From assembly GCA_012839115.1 (NCBI GenBank), contig DUNX01000074.1, forward strand, positions 1-64,000: a stretch of 64,000 nt of DNA, written 5' to 3'. Under the pieces are notes generated by a model. It saw nothing but the letters and a program-made list of their open reading frames with translations. It ran no database searches and was not told the origin of the DNA. The stretch is from Bacillota bacterium (GTDB lineage Bacteria; Bacillota; UBA4882; UBA10575). The position numbers and the translations under genes are program-made. Positions 53,178 to 60,949 of the stretch are shown piece by piece; the stretch's first letter is position 1, and every line of letters begins with the position of its first letter.

Positions 53178-53657
53178 ATGATGGATAAACGCCGGGAAAA
53201 AACAAAGGCCTTGACAACCCTGTTGACCAAGATCGCCGGTCTTGTTTTCATGGCATTTCTTGCGATTTCAGTAGGGGTGATCTTTGGCACCCTTTATTAT
53301 GATTGGGTGCGGGAAGGGCCCTTGACTCCGGTCCAAAGTTGGAATGAACAGGTCCAAACCCCGCTGGCGTTTGAATTACCGGAAAGCGAAGGAGTTTATG
53401 AAGAAATCTATACAGCGCCGGAAACTGTTTTGGAGACGGTGACAGTAAGATATAAAGTGCAAGTCGGCCCCTATCAAGTGCGGGATGAAGCGCTGAAGAC
53501 CGCCGCCGAACTGGAAGAGCAGGGCTATCCGGTATTCGTTAGTCAGGATCTTCCCTGTTACGTTCAGGTTGGGGCTTTTGCCAACCCGGTCAATGCCGAC
53601 CGGTTAAAGCGGGAGTTGGGAGATAGGGGTTACCGGGCTTATATTAAAGAAGAATAG
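53178..53657 (+). CDS. Membrane-anchored SPOR-domain protein
   Basis: 159 aa: short basic N-terminus, one membrane segment (IAGLVFMAFLAISVGVIFGT), a linker, and a C-terminal SPOR domain (RYKVQVGPYQVRDEALKTAA and YVQVGAFANPVNADRLKREL). SPOR domains bind denuded septal glycan. It lies at the end of the dcw cluster, so a division or sporulation septum role is likely. ATG 53178 or 53181 both fit AAGGAGGG. Confidence 0.85.
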   Translation: MMDKRREKTKALTTLLTKIAGLVFMAFLAISVGVIFGTLYYDWVREGPLTPVQSWNEQVQTPLAFELPESEGVYEEIYTAPETVLETVTVRYKVQVGPYQVRDEALKTAAELEEQGYPVFVSQDLPCYVQVGAFANPVNADRLKRELGDRGYRAYIKEE

Positions 53658-53688
53658 TTTTTACTTAAATTTATCATAATTTATTGTT

Positions 53689-53732
53689 CGACAATTCTCC
53701 TGCCTGAGAAGGTATTTTCCGGGGAATTGTCG
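53689..53732. promoter_or_regulatory. 12-bp inverted repeat between SPOR gene and DRTGG cluster
   Basis: CGACAATTCTCC (53689-53700) and GGGGAATTGTCG (53721-53732) match except for one G-T. No T run follows directly, so it may be an operator or a weak terminator before the redox cluster. Confidence 0.5.
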
Positions 53733-53773
53733 TATCTATTTTATAGAGGCGTTTATTAAGATGAGGTGTTTGC

Positions 53774-54142
53774 ATGAACCTGCGAAAAATCCAACAACTC
53801 TTGGCAGCAGAAATCCTATGGGGGGAGGAGTTTCTCGACAGCATTGCGCCCAGTTACGCTTGTGGTTCAGATCTGATGAGCGATGTCTTGGCTTTTACCA
53901 AAGAAAAAACCCTCCTTTTAACCGGCCTGACCAATGCACAAGTGATCCGGACCGCAGAGGTGATCGATCTCAGCGGGATTATTTTTGTGCGGGGGAAAAG
54001 GCCGCCGCAAGAAGTAATTGCCATGGCTAAGGAACGTAATCTGCCGCTATTGATGACGGAATTGCCGCTTTACGAAACCTGCGGGGTTCTGTATTCAGCC
54101 GGCTTGGAAGGTTGCAGTGGTTTGCCTTCCCGCAGGAGGTGA
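53774..54142 (+). CDS. DRTGG-domain protein (first copy)
   Basis: The 122-aa protein fits the small DRTGG-domain family: SYACGSDLMSDVLAF at 26-40, LLLTGLTNAQVIRTAEV, then VIDLSGIIFVRGKRPP and LPLLMTELPLYETCGVLY. DRTGG domains occur with CBS pairs and phosphotransacetylases and may bind nucleotides; no biochemical role is proven. It opens a cluster of redox and HATPase genes and is 4 bp before the next gene. Confidence 0.78.
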   Translation: MNLRKIQQLLAAEILWGEEFLDSIAPSYACGSDLMSDVLAFTKEKTLLLTGLTNAQVIRTAEVIDLSGIIFVRGKRPPQEVIAMAKERNLPLLMTELPLYETCGVLYSAGLEGCSGLPSRRR

Positions 54143-54146
54143 AGTC

Positions 54147-54575
54147 ATGACAACCCCCGGGATGGTTTTGCACTTCTCGGTGGAGGGCGGGGATTTTGCC
54201 GCTGCGGGTGAAGCGGCGAGCAAAATTAAGAAGGCGCTAAGAAAAATCGGAATTGACGCCGGAGTTATCAGAAGGGTGGCCATCGCTGCCTACGAGGCGG
54301 AAATGAATATTGTTCTTCACGCCCGCCGTGGACGGCTGGTCCTGGAGGTTGCCGAGGACAAGTTACAGGTGATTGCCGAAGATGAAGGGCCGGGAATTCC
54401 CGATGTCAACCAGGCGATGCAGGAGGGCTTTTCCACCGCTTCCGATCTGGCCAGGGAGATGGGTTTTGGCGCCGGGATGGGCCTGCCGAATATGAAAAAG
54501 TGTTCCGATACGATCACCATTGAAAGCGTAAAGGACCGGGGAACGAAAGTCGTCATGGGCTTTGATCACAGATGA
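54147..54575 (+). CDS. RsbW/SpoIIAB-type HATPase (first copy)
   Basis: ATG 54147 behind AGGAGGTG, 142 aa. N-box AAYEAEMNIVLHA, G1 box EDEGPGIPD and G2 box GFGAGMGLPNMKK define a stand-alone GHKL ATP-binding domain like anti-sigma serine kinases. No STAS or sigma gene is adjacent; instead a hydrogenase-like Fe-S protein follows. The likely job is phosphorylating or sequestering a partner of this cluster. Confidence 0.85.
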   Translation: MTTPGMVLHFSVEGGDFAAAGEAASKIKKALRKIGIDAGVIRRVAIAAYEAEMNIVLHARRGRLVLEVAEDKLQVIAEDEGPGIPDVNQAMQEGFSTASDLAREMGFGAGMGLPNMKKCSDTITIESVKDRGTKVVMGFDHR

Positions 54576-54590
54576 CCATGAGGTGACGCC

Positions 54591-56003
54591 ATGAAAATCA
54601 GATACCATTCGGTCGTCCTGGATGAAGAGAAGTGCCAAGGCTGTACCAATTGTATTAAGAATTGCCCGACAGAAGCGATCCGGGTCCGGGGAGGAAAAGC
54701 CGTAATCTTAACAGAGCGCTGTGTTGATTGCGGCGAATGTATCCGGACCTGTGAAAACCATGCTAAAAAAGCCCTCAGTGAGACCCTTGATGATCTGAAG
54801 AACTTCCGTTACCGGATAGCCCTGCCTGCTCCCAGCCTGTATGGGCAGTTTAAGCAAGGTGTGATGCCCCGTGCTGTACTGGCCGCCCTCCGGCAGATTG
54901 GTTTTGATGAGGTTTATGAGGTGGCGGCCGCGGCGGAGTTAACCACCTATGCGGTCCGCACCTACCTGGAAGAATATACCGCAAAAAACGACCGGAAGAA
55001 CTTGCCGCTAATCTCTTCTTCCTGCCCGGCGGTGGTCCGCCTGATCCAAGTGCGCTTCCCGGGTTTAATCCCCCGGATCATTCCGGTTGAACCCCCTTAT
55101 GTAACAGCGGCAAAGATGTTCTACCGTGAGCGCCTGCCTGAATTGGAATATTCCCCGGATCAGATCGGGCTTTTTTTTATCACCCCATGCCCCGCAAAGA
55201 TCACGGAGATCAAAACAGCTATTCAAGCCGGGTACCATGTGGACGGCGCCATTCCTTTTCTCTCAATCTTTGGCAAACTCCAGGAACAGGTGGAAGCCGG
55301 AGAAAAGGTCGATGCCCATCCACAAAGCACCGGTGTGGGGATTGGCTGGGCCCGGGCGGGCGGCGAAAGCGTCGCGGTAAAATGGGAGAATGCCTTGTCT
55401 GTTGATGGTATTCATCATGTGGCTGCGCTTTTGGAAGAGATTGAAATGGATAAGTTAAATGATATCGACTATATAGAGGCGATGGCCTGTCCCGAAGGGT
55501 GTGTCGGCGGCGCGTTAACAGTGGAGAATCCTTTTGTCGCCCGGGTCAAAATCAGGAAACTGGCGGAAGCGGCCAATGACAAAGAGTTACCGCCGGAGGT
55601 GGCGGCCTTGGGTGCGAAACTCTATTCCGAGGACTTTTTCAGGTCACAACAGGATTTGCCGGCCATCCCCGCTTTGCAGCTTGATAAAGATCTGGGTGTC
55701 GCCATTAAAAAGCTGGAGCAGGTTGAAGGGTTGATGACCAAATTGCCGGGACTGGATTGCGGGGCCTGCGGTTCACCCACCTGCCGTTCGCTGGCTGAGG
55801 ATATAGTACAGCAAAACGCCCAATTATCCGATTGTATCTTTATCCTCCGGGAAGAACTGGAGGAATTGGCCAGCAAATTATTGCTTCTCTCGCAGAAGCG
55901 TCCCCCTGCCTTGGGTCAAACCGGCAGTGAAAAGGAGGTCGCAAAGAGTGAATCTCAAGAAAGTCTTGGAGAAAACAGAAGCCCGGATGATCACCGGGAA
56001 TGA
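54591..56003 (+). CDS. [FeFe]-hydrogenase-like Fe-S protein (sensor-type)
   Basis: 470 aa: two ferredoxin sites (CQGCTNCIKNCP and CVDCGECIRTCEN), then an H-cluster-like domain with SSCPAVVRLI, FFITPCPAKITE and AMACPEGCVGGA. All four H-cluster cysteines are kept but other L1-L3 residues differ from HydA. The C-terminal LDCGACGSPTCRSLAEDI is a further 4Fe-4S site of the ACS/CODH-like type. This architecture resembles proteins regarded as redox or H2 sensors rather than turnover hydrogenases; no PAS domain is seen. The last 56 bp overlap the next gene. Confidence 0.82.
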   Translation: MKIRYHSVVLDEEKCQGCTNCIKNCPTEAIRVRGGKAVILTERCVDCGECIRTCENHAKKALSETLDDLKNFRYRIALPAPSLYGQFKQGVMPRAVLAALRQIGFDEVYEVAAAAELTTYAVRTYLEEYTAKNDRKNLPLISSSCPAVVRLIQVRFPGLIPRIIPVEPPYVTAAKMFYRERLPELEYSPDQIGLFFITPCPAKITEIKTAIQAGYHVDGAIPFLSIFGKLQEQVEAGEKVDAHPQSTGVGIGWARAGGESVAVKWENALSVDGIHHVAALLEEIEMDKLNDIDYIEAMACPEGCVGGALTVENPFVARVKIRKLAEAANDKELPPEVAALGAKLYSEDFFRSQQDLPAIPALQLDKDLGVAIKKLEQVEGLMTKLPGLDCGACGSPTCRSLAEDIVQQNAQLSDCIFILREELEELASKLLLLSQKRPPALGQTGSEKEVAKSESQESLGENRSPDDHRE

Positions 56004-56289
56004 GGAGACAGCCCGGGAATGCCGGGGGTTCTATGTCTCGGATTTATTAAGCGATGTGATGGGACATGCCGGGGAGGGAGAGGTTTGGCTGACTATTCAG
56101 ACCCACAGCAATGTTGTGGCTGTGGCGTTGCTTTTAAACTTGGCCGCTGTACTTTTTACTGCGGGCGCCGTCCCGGATTCCGCCACCATTGAAAAAGCCC
56201 GTGCCGAAGGGGTTGTCTTACTTAGTACTTCCCTGCCGACTTTTGAAGCGGCAGGCCGTTTATACCGGGCATTAACGGAAGAAGAATGA
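55948..56289 (+). CDS. DRTGG-domain protein (second copy)
   Basis: GTG 55948 behind AAAGGAGGTCG, 113 aa. It shares with the first copy the layout RGFYVSDLLSDVMGHAGEGEVWL, and VVLLSTSLPTFEAAGRLY at the end. It starts inside the Fe-S protein gene and ends in an ATGA overlap with the PHP gene, so the genes are translationally coupled. Confidence 0.78.
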   Translation: MNLKKVLEKTEARMITGNEETARECRGFYVSDLLSDVMGHAGEGEVWLTIQTHSNVVAVALLLNLAAVLFTAGAVPDSATIEKARAEGVVLLSTSLPTFEAAGRLYRALTEEE

Positions 56290-57008
56290 CAAGCCTGCTT
56301 TTTCCTGCGGATCTCCATATTCATACCACTCTTTCCCCCTGTGCCGAAAGGGAGATGGACCCGCCGCGGGTCTTTGCCCGGGCCCGGGAGGCGGGACTCA
56401 GGATCATTGCCATCACCGACCACAATAGCACGGCCAATCTCCCGGCTTTTTTGGCTTCCCCCCCAAAAGATCTTTGGGTGATTCCAGGGATGGAAGTCCA
56501 GACTAAAGAAGAGGTCCACATGGTCTGTGTTTTTCCCGGTTTGGATGAGGCCATGGAGTGGGGGGAGTTGGTGAAGAAACACCTGCCGCCGGTGAAAAAC
56601 CGGCCGGAGTTCTTTGGCGAACAGACAGTGGTGGATGCGGAGGGAAACAGCATTGGCGAAGAGGAGATTTTGCTGTTAAACTCCGTCTCCCTTAGCCTGG
56701 AGGAAGTAGTGAAGATGGTTACGGAGAGGAAGGGCCTGGTTTATCCGGCCCATTACCGGAGGCCTTCCTTCAGCATCTATTCGCAGCTGGGGGTTGTTCC
56801 GTCTTGTTTACCCCAAAAGGTCCTGGAGATTAGTCCGGGAGACGATAAAACAGCCCTGGAAAAGGAATACCCCGGCTACCGGTTTATTTGTTCCTCCGAT
56901 GCCCACCGGTTGGCGGAGATTGGCCGGGGAAGGACAATTTTCCCTTTTTCCGGCGCCCGTTGGAGCGAGTTGGTACGCTGGACAGAACTGGCAATATATG
57001 ATTATTAA
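56286..57008 (+). CDS. PHP-domain phosphoesterase
   Basis: 240 aa with PHP metal motifs DLHIHTTLSPC near 9, AITDHNS near 42, YPAHYRRP near 160 and SSDAHR near 205. The family hydrolyses phosphoesters (histidinol-P, oligonucleotides, 3',5'-pAp). Overlapping ATGA with the DRTGG gene. A nucleotide second-messenger hydrolase role in this cluster is inference. Confidence 0.86.
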   Translation: MTSLLFPADLHIHTTLSPCAEREMDPPRVFARAREAGLRIIAITDHNSTANLPAFLASPPKDLWVIPGMEVQTKEEVHMVCVFPGLDEAMEWGELVKKHLPPVKNRPEFFGEQTVVDAEGNSIGEEEILLLNSVSLSLEEVVKMVTERKGLVYPAHYRRPSFSIYSQLGVVPSCLPQKVLEISPGDDKTALEKEYPGYRFICSSDAHRLAEIGRGRTIFPFSGARWSELVRWTELAIYDY

Positions 57009-57155
57009 TAGCCCTATAACCTTTACTGTTAACATTTTTCTTACAAAGTGATGACCAGAGTTTAATTGTACCTGCGGGTAAAAAGTGTTACTCTGAAGGG
57101 GAAAACAGATAAAAACAGGAGAATGGGTGGAAAAAAGGCAACAGGAGGCAAAAAT

Positions 57156-57653
57156 ATGACGGCCAGTTCTTGCCGGGCGTCTGCGCACGGGTGTGACGGG
57201 AAGTACCGGAAACTAGAGGAAATATTGCAAGAGTACAAAGGGGTACCGGGCGCTTTAATCCCCGTACTGCACCAGGCGCAACTGCTCTTTGGTTATCTGC
57301 CCCATGACGTTCAGGTGCGAATCGCCGAAGAGTTGGACCTGCCTTTAAGCGAGGTTTACGGGGTCAGCAGTTTTTACTCGTTTTTCTCGCTGAAACCACG
57401 GGGCAAGTATACAGTTAGTGTCTGTATGGGCACGGCCTGTTATGTTAAAGGGGCGCCGGCCCTTTTGGAGAAGATTAGAGAGACCTTGCAGATTGAAGAT
57501 GGCGAAACAACAGAAGACGGTCTTTTCACCCTTGACACCACCAGATGTGTGGGGGCCTGCGGGTTGGCGCCGGTGCTTACCATTGGCGATGACGTTTACG
57601 GCCGGCTGACCCCGGAGAAGGTCCCGGAGATTTTAGAACGCTATCGCCAGTGA
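57156..57653 (+). CDS. NuoE-like subunit (second copy)
   Basis: ATG 57156 behind CAGGAGG, 165 aa. VYGVSSFYSFFSLKP, CMGTAC and CVGACG give the [2Fe-2S] ligands. It parallels the HydC at 23951 and pairs with the NuoF-like gene at 58468. Confidence 0.92.
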   Translation: MTASSCRASAHGCDGKYRKLEEILQEYKGVPGALIPVLHQAQLLFGYLPHDVQVRIAEELDLPLSEVYGVSSFYSFFSLKPRGKYTVSVCMGTACYVKGAPALLEKIRETLQIEDGETTEDGLFTLDTTRCVGACGLAPVLTIGDDVYGRLTPEKVPEILERYRQ

Positions 57654-57674
57654 TTTTTTTCTGCTTTCCTTTGT

Positions 57675-57812
57675 GAAAAGAAGCACAAACTAAGAGGTAT
57701 AAACTAAGCAGCACAAACAAAAGGCACAAACTATAAGTGGAAACGAAGAGGCGTAAGCCAGGGGCGCCAACCCAGAGGCGTAAACCATAGGCAGAAACTA
57801 TAGGTGGGAACC
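57675..57812. repeat. Degenerate 13-16-bp tandem repeats
   Basis: About ten units of the form (A)GAGGCGTAAACCAT or AAGCACAAACTA lie between the NuoE-like gene and the second HATPase. Copies diverge strongly, so the array is old. Confidence 0.75.
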
Positions 57813-57816
57813 GGCG

Positions 57817-58356
57817 ATGAAAGATCTTGCCCTGCATATTTTGGATCTGGTCCAGAACTCCCTGCGCGCCGGAGCGCAGTTGATCGAAATTCACCTGGTG
57901 GAAGAGGCGGGAAAAGATCTCCTCCATGTTACGGTAGAGGATGACGGGAAGGGGATTCCTGCCGGCACTTTGGAGAAGGTTATGGATCCCTTTTATACCA
58001 CCCGTACCAGCCGCCGGGTGGGTCTGGGCCTGCCTCTTTTTGAAGCCGCCGCCCGCCGGAGCGGCGGCAGTCTTGCGGTAACCTCCACCCCCGGCCGCGG
58101 GACCAGGTTGGAGGCGACCTTTCAACTCCGGCATTGGGACAGGCCGCCCCTGGGGGATATGGCGGAAACTATCTTGACTTTGCTTGCGGCCAATCCGGAG
58201 GTGGATTTTGTTTACCGGCAGAAATTGAGCGGGAAGGAATTCACCTTTGATACCAGGCAAATAAAGGCGGTTTTAGATGAGGTGCCGATTAATCATCCGG
58301 AAGTAATCGGTTATTTGCGCCGGGAATTACGGAACAACGTGAATGAAGACGGGTAA
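57817..58356 (+). CDS. Histidine-kinase-like HATPase (second copy)
   Basis: 179 aa; N-box LDLVQNSLRAGAQLIEI, G1 EDDGKGIP, G2 VGLGLPLFEAAARRSGG. No dimerisation or phospho-acceptor domain, so it is an isolated ATP-binding module with about 60 extra C-terminal residues (LLAANPEVDFVYRQKL). Members are conserved beside NuoE/NuoF hydrogenase genes in anaerobes, where their role is unknown. Confidence 0.85.
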   Translation: MKDLALHILDLVQNSLRAGAQLIEIHLVEEAGKDLLHVTVEDDGKGIPAGTLEKVMDPFYTTRTSRRVGLGLPLFEAAARRSGGSLAVTSTPGRGTRLEATFQLRHWDRPPLGDMAETILTLLAANPEVDFVYRQKLSGKEFTFDTRQIKAVLDEVPINHPEVIGYLRRELRNNVNEDG

Positions 58357-58412
58357 ACGGTTTGCGCCTGCTTCACGCGAGCAAATATTACAGCCAGCAT
58401 TTTTAAATACCA

Positions 58413-58450
58413 CTAGACTGCCAGGGCCAAGACTGCCAGATCTAGACTGC
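58413..58450. repeat. AGACTGCCAG short repeats
   Basis: AGACTGC(C/T)A occurs three times (58417, 58431, 58446) just before the NuoF-like ribosome site. Confidence 0.75.
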
Positions 58451-58467
58451 TAGGTGGGGGAAGACAA

Positions 58468-60267
58468 ATGAAACTGTTTCGAGCCCATGTTCTGATTTGT
58501 GGAGGCGCCGGCTGTATCTCCTCCGGCTGCCATGCGGTTAAAGAAGAGTTTATCCGGGAATTGCAAGCCAAAGGATTGCATGATGAGATCCAGCTGATCG
58601 AAACCGGCTGCGTCGGCTCTTGCGATCTGGGGCCAATCGTCATTATCTACCCGGAAGGTGTCTTTTACCAGCACGTTACTCCTGAGGATGTGCGGGAGAT
58701 CGTCAGTGAACACCTGCTGAAGGGGAGATATGTCAAGAGAAAGATGTACCGGCACCCCTCCTCCGGGGAACCGGTCGTCACCAGCAGGGAGATGGATTTT
58801 TTCCGTCACCAGACGCGAATTGCCCTGCGTAACTTAGGATTGATTGACCCGGAGAGGATAGAGGAGTATATTGCCAGGGACGGCTATTTTGCCTTGGGAA
58901 AGGTCCTGAATGAGATGACCCCGGAAGAGGTTATCCGGGAGATTAAAGACTCCGGTCTCCGGGGCCGCGGCGGAGCCGGCTTTCCAACGGGTTTGAAATG
59001 GGAGTTGACACGCGAGGCCGGTGGCGCGCGCGGGGAGAAATATGTGGTTTGCAACGCCGATGAAGGCGACCCCGGCGCCTTTATGGACCGCAGTATCCTT
59101 GAAGGCGATCCGCATTCGATTATTGAGGCCATGGCCATTGCCGCTTATGCCATCGGCGCCGGTCAGGGCTATATTTACGTGCGTGCCGAATATCCTTTGG
59201 CTGTTGCCCGGATGAAACAGGCGATTACGAAAGCGCGGGAGTATGGCCTTTTGGGGAAGAATATCATGGGTACCGGCTTTTCTTTCGACCTGGAGATCCG
59301 GGTCGGCGCAGGGGCTTTTGTTTGCGGTGAAGAAACAGCCCTGATCGCCTCGATCGAAGGCAAGCGGGGCGAACCACGGATGAAACCGCCGTTCCCGGCC
59401 ACGGCCGGACTGTGGGGAAAACCGACGCTCATCAATAATGTGGAAACCTATGCCAATATCCCGGTGGTTATCCTCAAAGGGGCCCAGTGGTTCTCCAGGA
59501 TCGGGACGGAAAAGAGCAAAGGGACAAAGGTTTTTGCCATTGCCGGGAATATAAACAATACCGGTCTGGTGGAAGTACCAATGGGGACAACCCTGCGCAA
59601 GATCATTTTTGACCTGGGGGGAGGCATCCCCAACGGGAAACGGTTCAAAGCAGCCCAAACCGGCGGGCCTTCCGGGGGATGCTTGACTGAGAAGGATCTG
59701 GATACGCCCGTTGATTATGAATCCTTAAAAGCTGCCGGTTCGATGATGGGATCCGGCGGGCTGATTGTCATGGATGAAGATACCTGTATGGTTGATGTCG
59801 CTCGCTTCTTTTTAGAATTTACCCAGGACGAATCCTGCGGCAAGTGTGTCCCTTGCCGGATCGGAACAAAGCATATGCTGGAGATCCTGACGCGGATCAC
59901 GGAAGGTAAGGGAGAAGAAGGCGACCTGGAAACCCTGGAGGAATTGGCGGAAGTAATTACCTCCTCTTCCCTCTGCGGTCTCGGCCAGTCGGCGTCAAAT
60001 CCGGTCTTAAGCACACTGCGGAATTTCCGCGACGAGTATGAGGCCCACATCAGGGAAAAGCGGTGCCCGGCCGGTGTCTGCACTGCTTTGAAGCGGTATG
60101 AAATTATTTCTGACCTGTGCAAAGGTTGCGGTCTTTGTGCCCGGGTTTGCCCGGTACAGGCGATTTCCGGCGTCCTCAAGGAGCCTTACCTAATTGACCA
60201 GGAGACCTGCAGCAAGTGCGGTTTGTGCCTGAGCAAATGCCCGTTTAAAGCAATAGTGATGAAATAA
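58468..60267 (+). CDS. NuoF-like diaphorase (second copy, with C-terminal ferredoxin)
   Basis: 599 aa: N-terminal [2Fe-2S] domain (CGGAGC, CVGSC), FMN/NADH sites GLRGRGGAGFPTGLKWE and CNADEGDPGAFMDR, 4Fe-4S site ESCGKCVPCRIG plus SLCGLGQSA, and a C-terminal 2[4Fe-4S] ferredoxin (CKGCGLCARVCP, CSKCGLCLSKCP). This is the full HydB form. It would link NADH to ferredoxin or to a hydrogenase. No hydA follows; the cluster ends here. Confidence 0.95.
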   Translation: MKLFRAHVLICGGAGCISSGCHAVKEEFIRELQAKGLHDEIQLIETGCVGSCDLGPIVIIYPEGVFYQHVTPEDVREIVSEHLLKGRYVKRKMYRHPSSGEPVVTSREMDFFRHQTRIALRNLGLIDPERIEEYIARDGYFALGKVLNEMTPEEVIREIKDSGLRGRGGAGFPTGLKWELTREAGGARGEKYVVCNADEGDPGAFMDRSILEGDPHSIIEAMAIAAYAIGAGQGYIYVRAEYPLAVARMKQAITKAREYGLLGKNIMGTGFSFDLEIRVGAGAFVCGEETALIASIEGKRGEPRMKPPFPATAGLWGKPTLINNVETYANIPVVILKGAQWFSRIGTEKSKGTKVFAIAGNINNTGLVEVPMGTTLRKIIFDLGGGIPNGKRFKAAQTGGPSGGCLTEKDLDTPVDYESLKAAGSMMGSGGLIVMDEDTCMVDVARFFLEFTQDESCGKCVPCRIGTKHMLEILTRITEGKGEEGDLETLEELAEVITSSSLCGLGQSASNPVLSTLRNFRDEYEAHIREKRCPAGVCTALKRYEIISDLCKGCGLCARVCPVQAISGVLKEPYLIDQETCSKCGLCLSKCPFKAIVMK

Positions 60268-60392
60268 TCCTGTAGACTTCATGGGCGGGAAGCTCTCACC
60301 TCTTTCTCCGGCTTGTCATATCATGTACCAGAAGAAAACCGTCCCGTTCGCGCGCGCATTTTAAAAGGACGGTTGGAGAGGAGGAAGGGCAG

Positions 60393-60638
60393 ATGGCTCA
60401 GTTACCAAACACTCATCGACCCGGTCCTCTTGAACGGTTGAGCCCAAGGGAAAGGGAGATCCTGCCTTTGGTGGCCGCTGGTAAAGACAACCGCGAAATT
60501 GGACAGCTTTTATTCATTAGTGAAAAAACGGCAAAGAACTATGTCACCAGTATCCGTAAGAAACTTGAGCTAAAAAACAGGACGCAGATTGCCCTCTTTG
60601 CCCTGAAAGAGGGGATTATTAAGTTGGATGATCTTTGA
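60393..60638 (+). CDS. GerE/LuxR-type HTH regulator
   Basis: 81 aa, almost only a LuxR-type HTH: RLSPREREILPLVAAGKDNR, then EIGQLLFISEKTAKNYVTSI and RKKLELKNRTQIALFAL. Size and simplicity recall GerE, the late mother-cell regulator of B. subtilis (74 aa). GAGGAGGAAGG precedes the ATG. GerE identity is plausible given the CAP and SPOCS genes next door, not proven. Confidence 0.85.
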   Translation: MAQLPNTHRPGPLERLSPREREILPLVAAGKDNREIGQLLFISEKTAKNYVTSIRKKLELKNRTQIALFALKEGIIKLDDL

Positions 60639-60651
60639 CGAGGAAGACTAA

Positions 60652-60684
60652 TTTATTAATTAATCTGTTTAATTAATTAATAAA
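60652..60684. promoter_or_regulatory. 13-bp perfect AT inverted repeat
   Basis: TTTATTAATTAAT (60652-60664) is the exact inverse of ATTAATTAATAAA (60672-60684), loop of seven. It lies 14 bp after the GerE-like stop, next to a GC palindrome (60695-60711). It may be an operator or a transcript-end structure. Confidence 0.55.
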
Positions 60685-60747
60685 TTTGAAAGAGCCGGGG
60701 GCCGGCCCCGGGATACGGCAAATTGCGACTTACAGCAATTACGATTT

Positions 60748-60777
60748 ACAGCCCTGATTACCAGGGCTGTATTTATT
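60748..60777 (+). terminator. Terminator-like hairpin upstream of the CAP gene
   Basis: ACAGCCCTG (60748-60756) pairs with CAGGGCTGT (60762-60770), followed by a T-rich stretch. Beyond it, CCCGCA (60793-60798) pairs with TGCGGG (60831-60836) in the 180-bp CAP leader. Confidence 0.6.
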
Positions 60778-60949
60778 TACATAAAGGGTTTTCCCGCAGG
60801 GCAATGAATAAAAAAAATAGCCGAAGTGGTTGCGGGTTGTCTTTAAAAGGAGGTGTATGGGCGGACAACCACCGGTTTCTCCAAACAACGCAGAAATCGT
60901 CGTTGCAACTTTCTCACCGAAAAGGGCAGTAATGAAAGGAGAGTATTCG

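Noticed and set aside
54591-56003. A second catalytic HydA
   Set aside because: The four H-cluster cysteines are present, but L1 (SSCPAVV) and L3 (ACPEGCVGGA) differ from turnover enzymes and the tail is an ACS-type Fe-S domain. Called sensor-type instead.
60781-60845. A cyclic-di-GMP (GEMM) riboswitch in the CAP leader
   Set aside because: GCAGGGCAA looks similar, but the rest of the GEMM consensus, including the GNRA and receptor parts, is not there.
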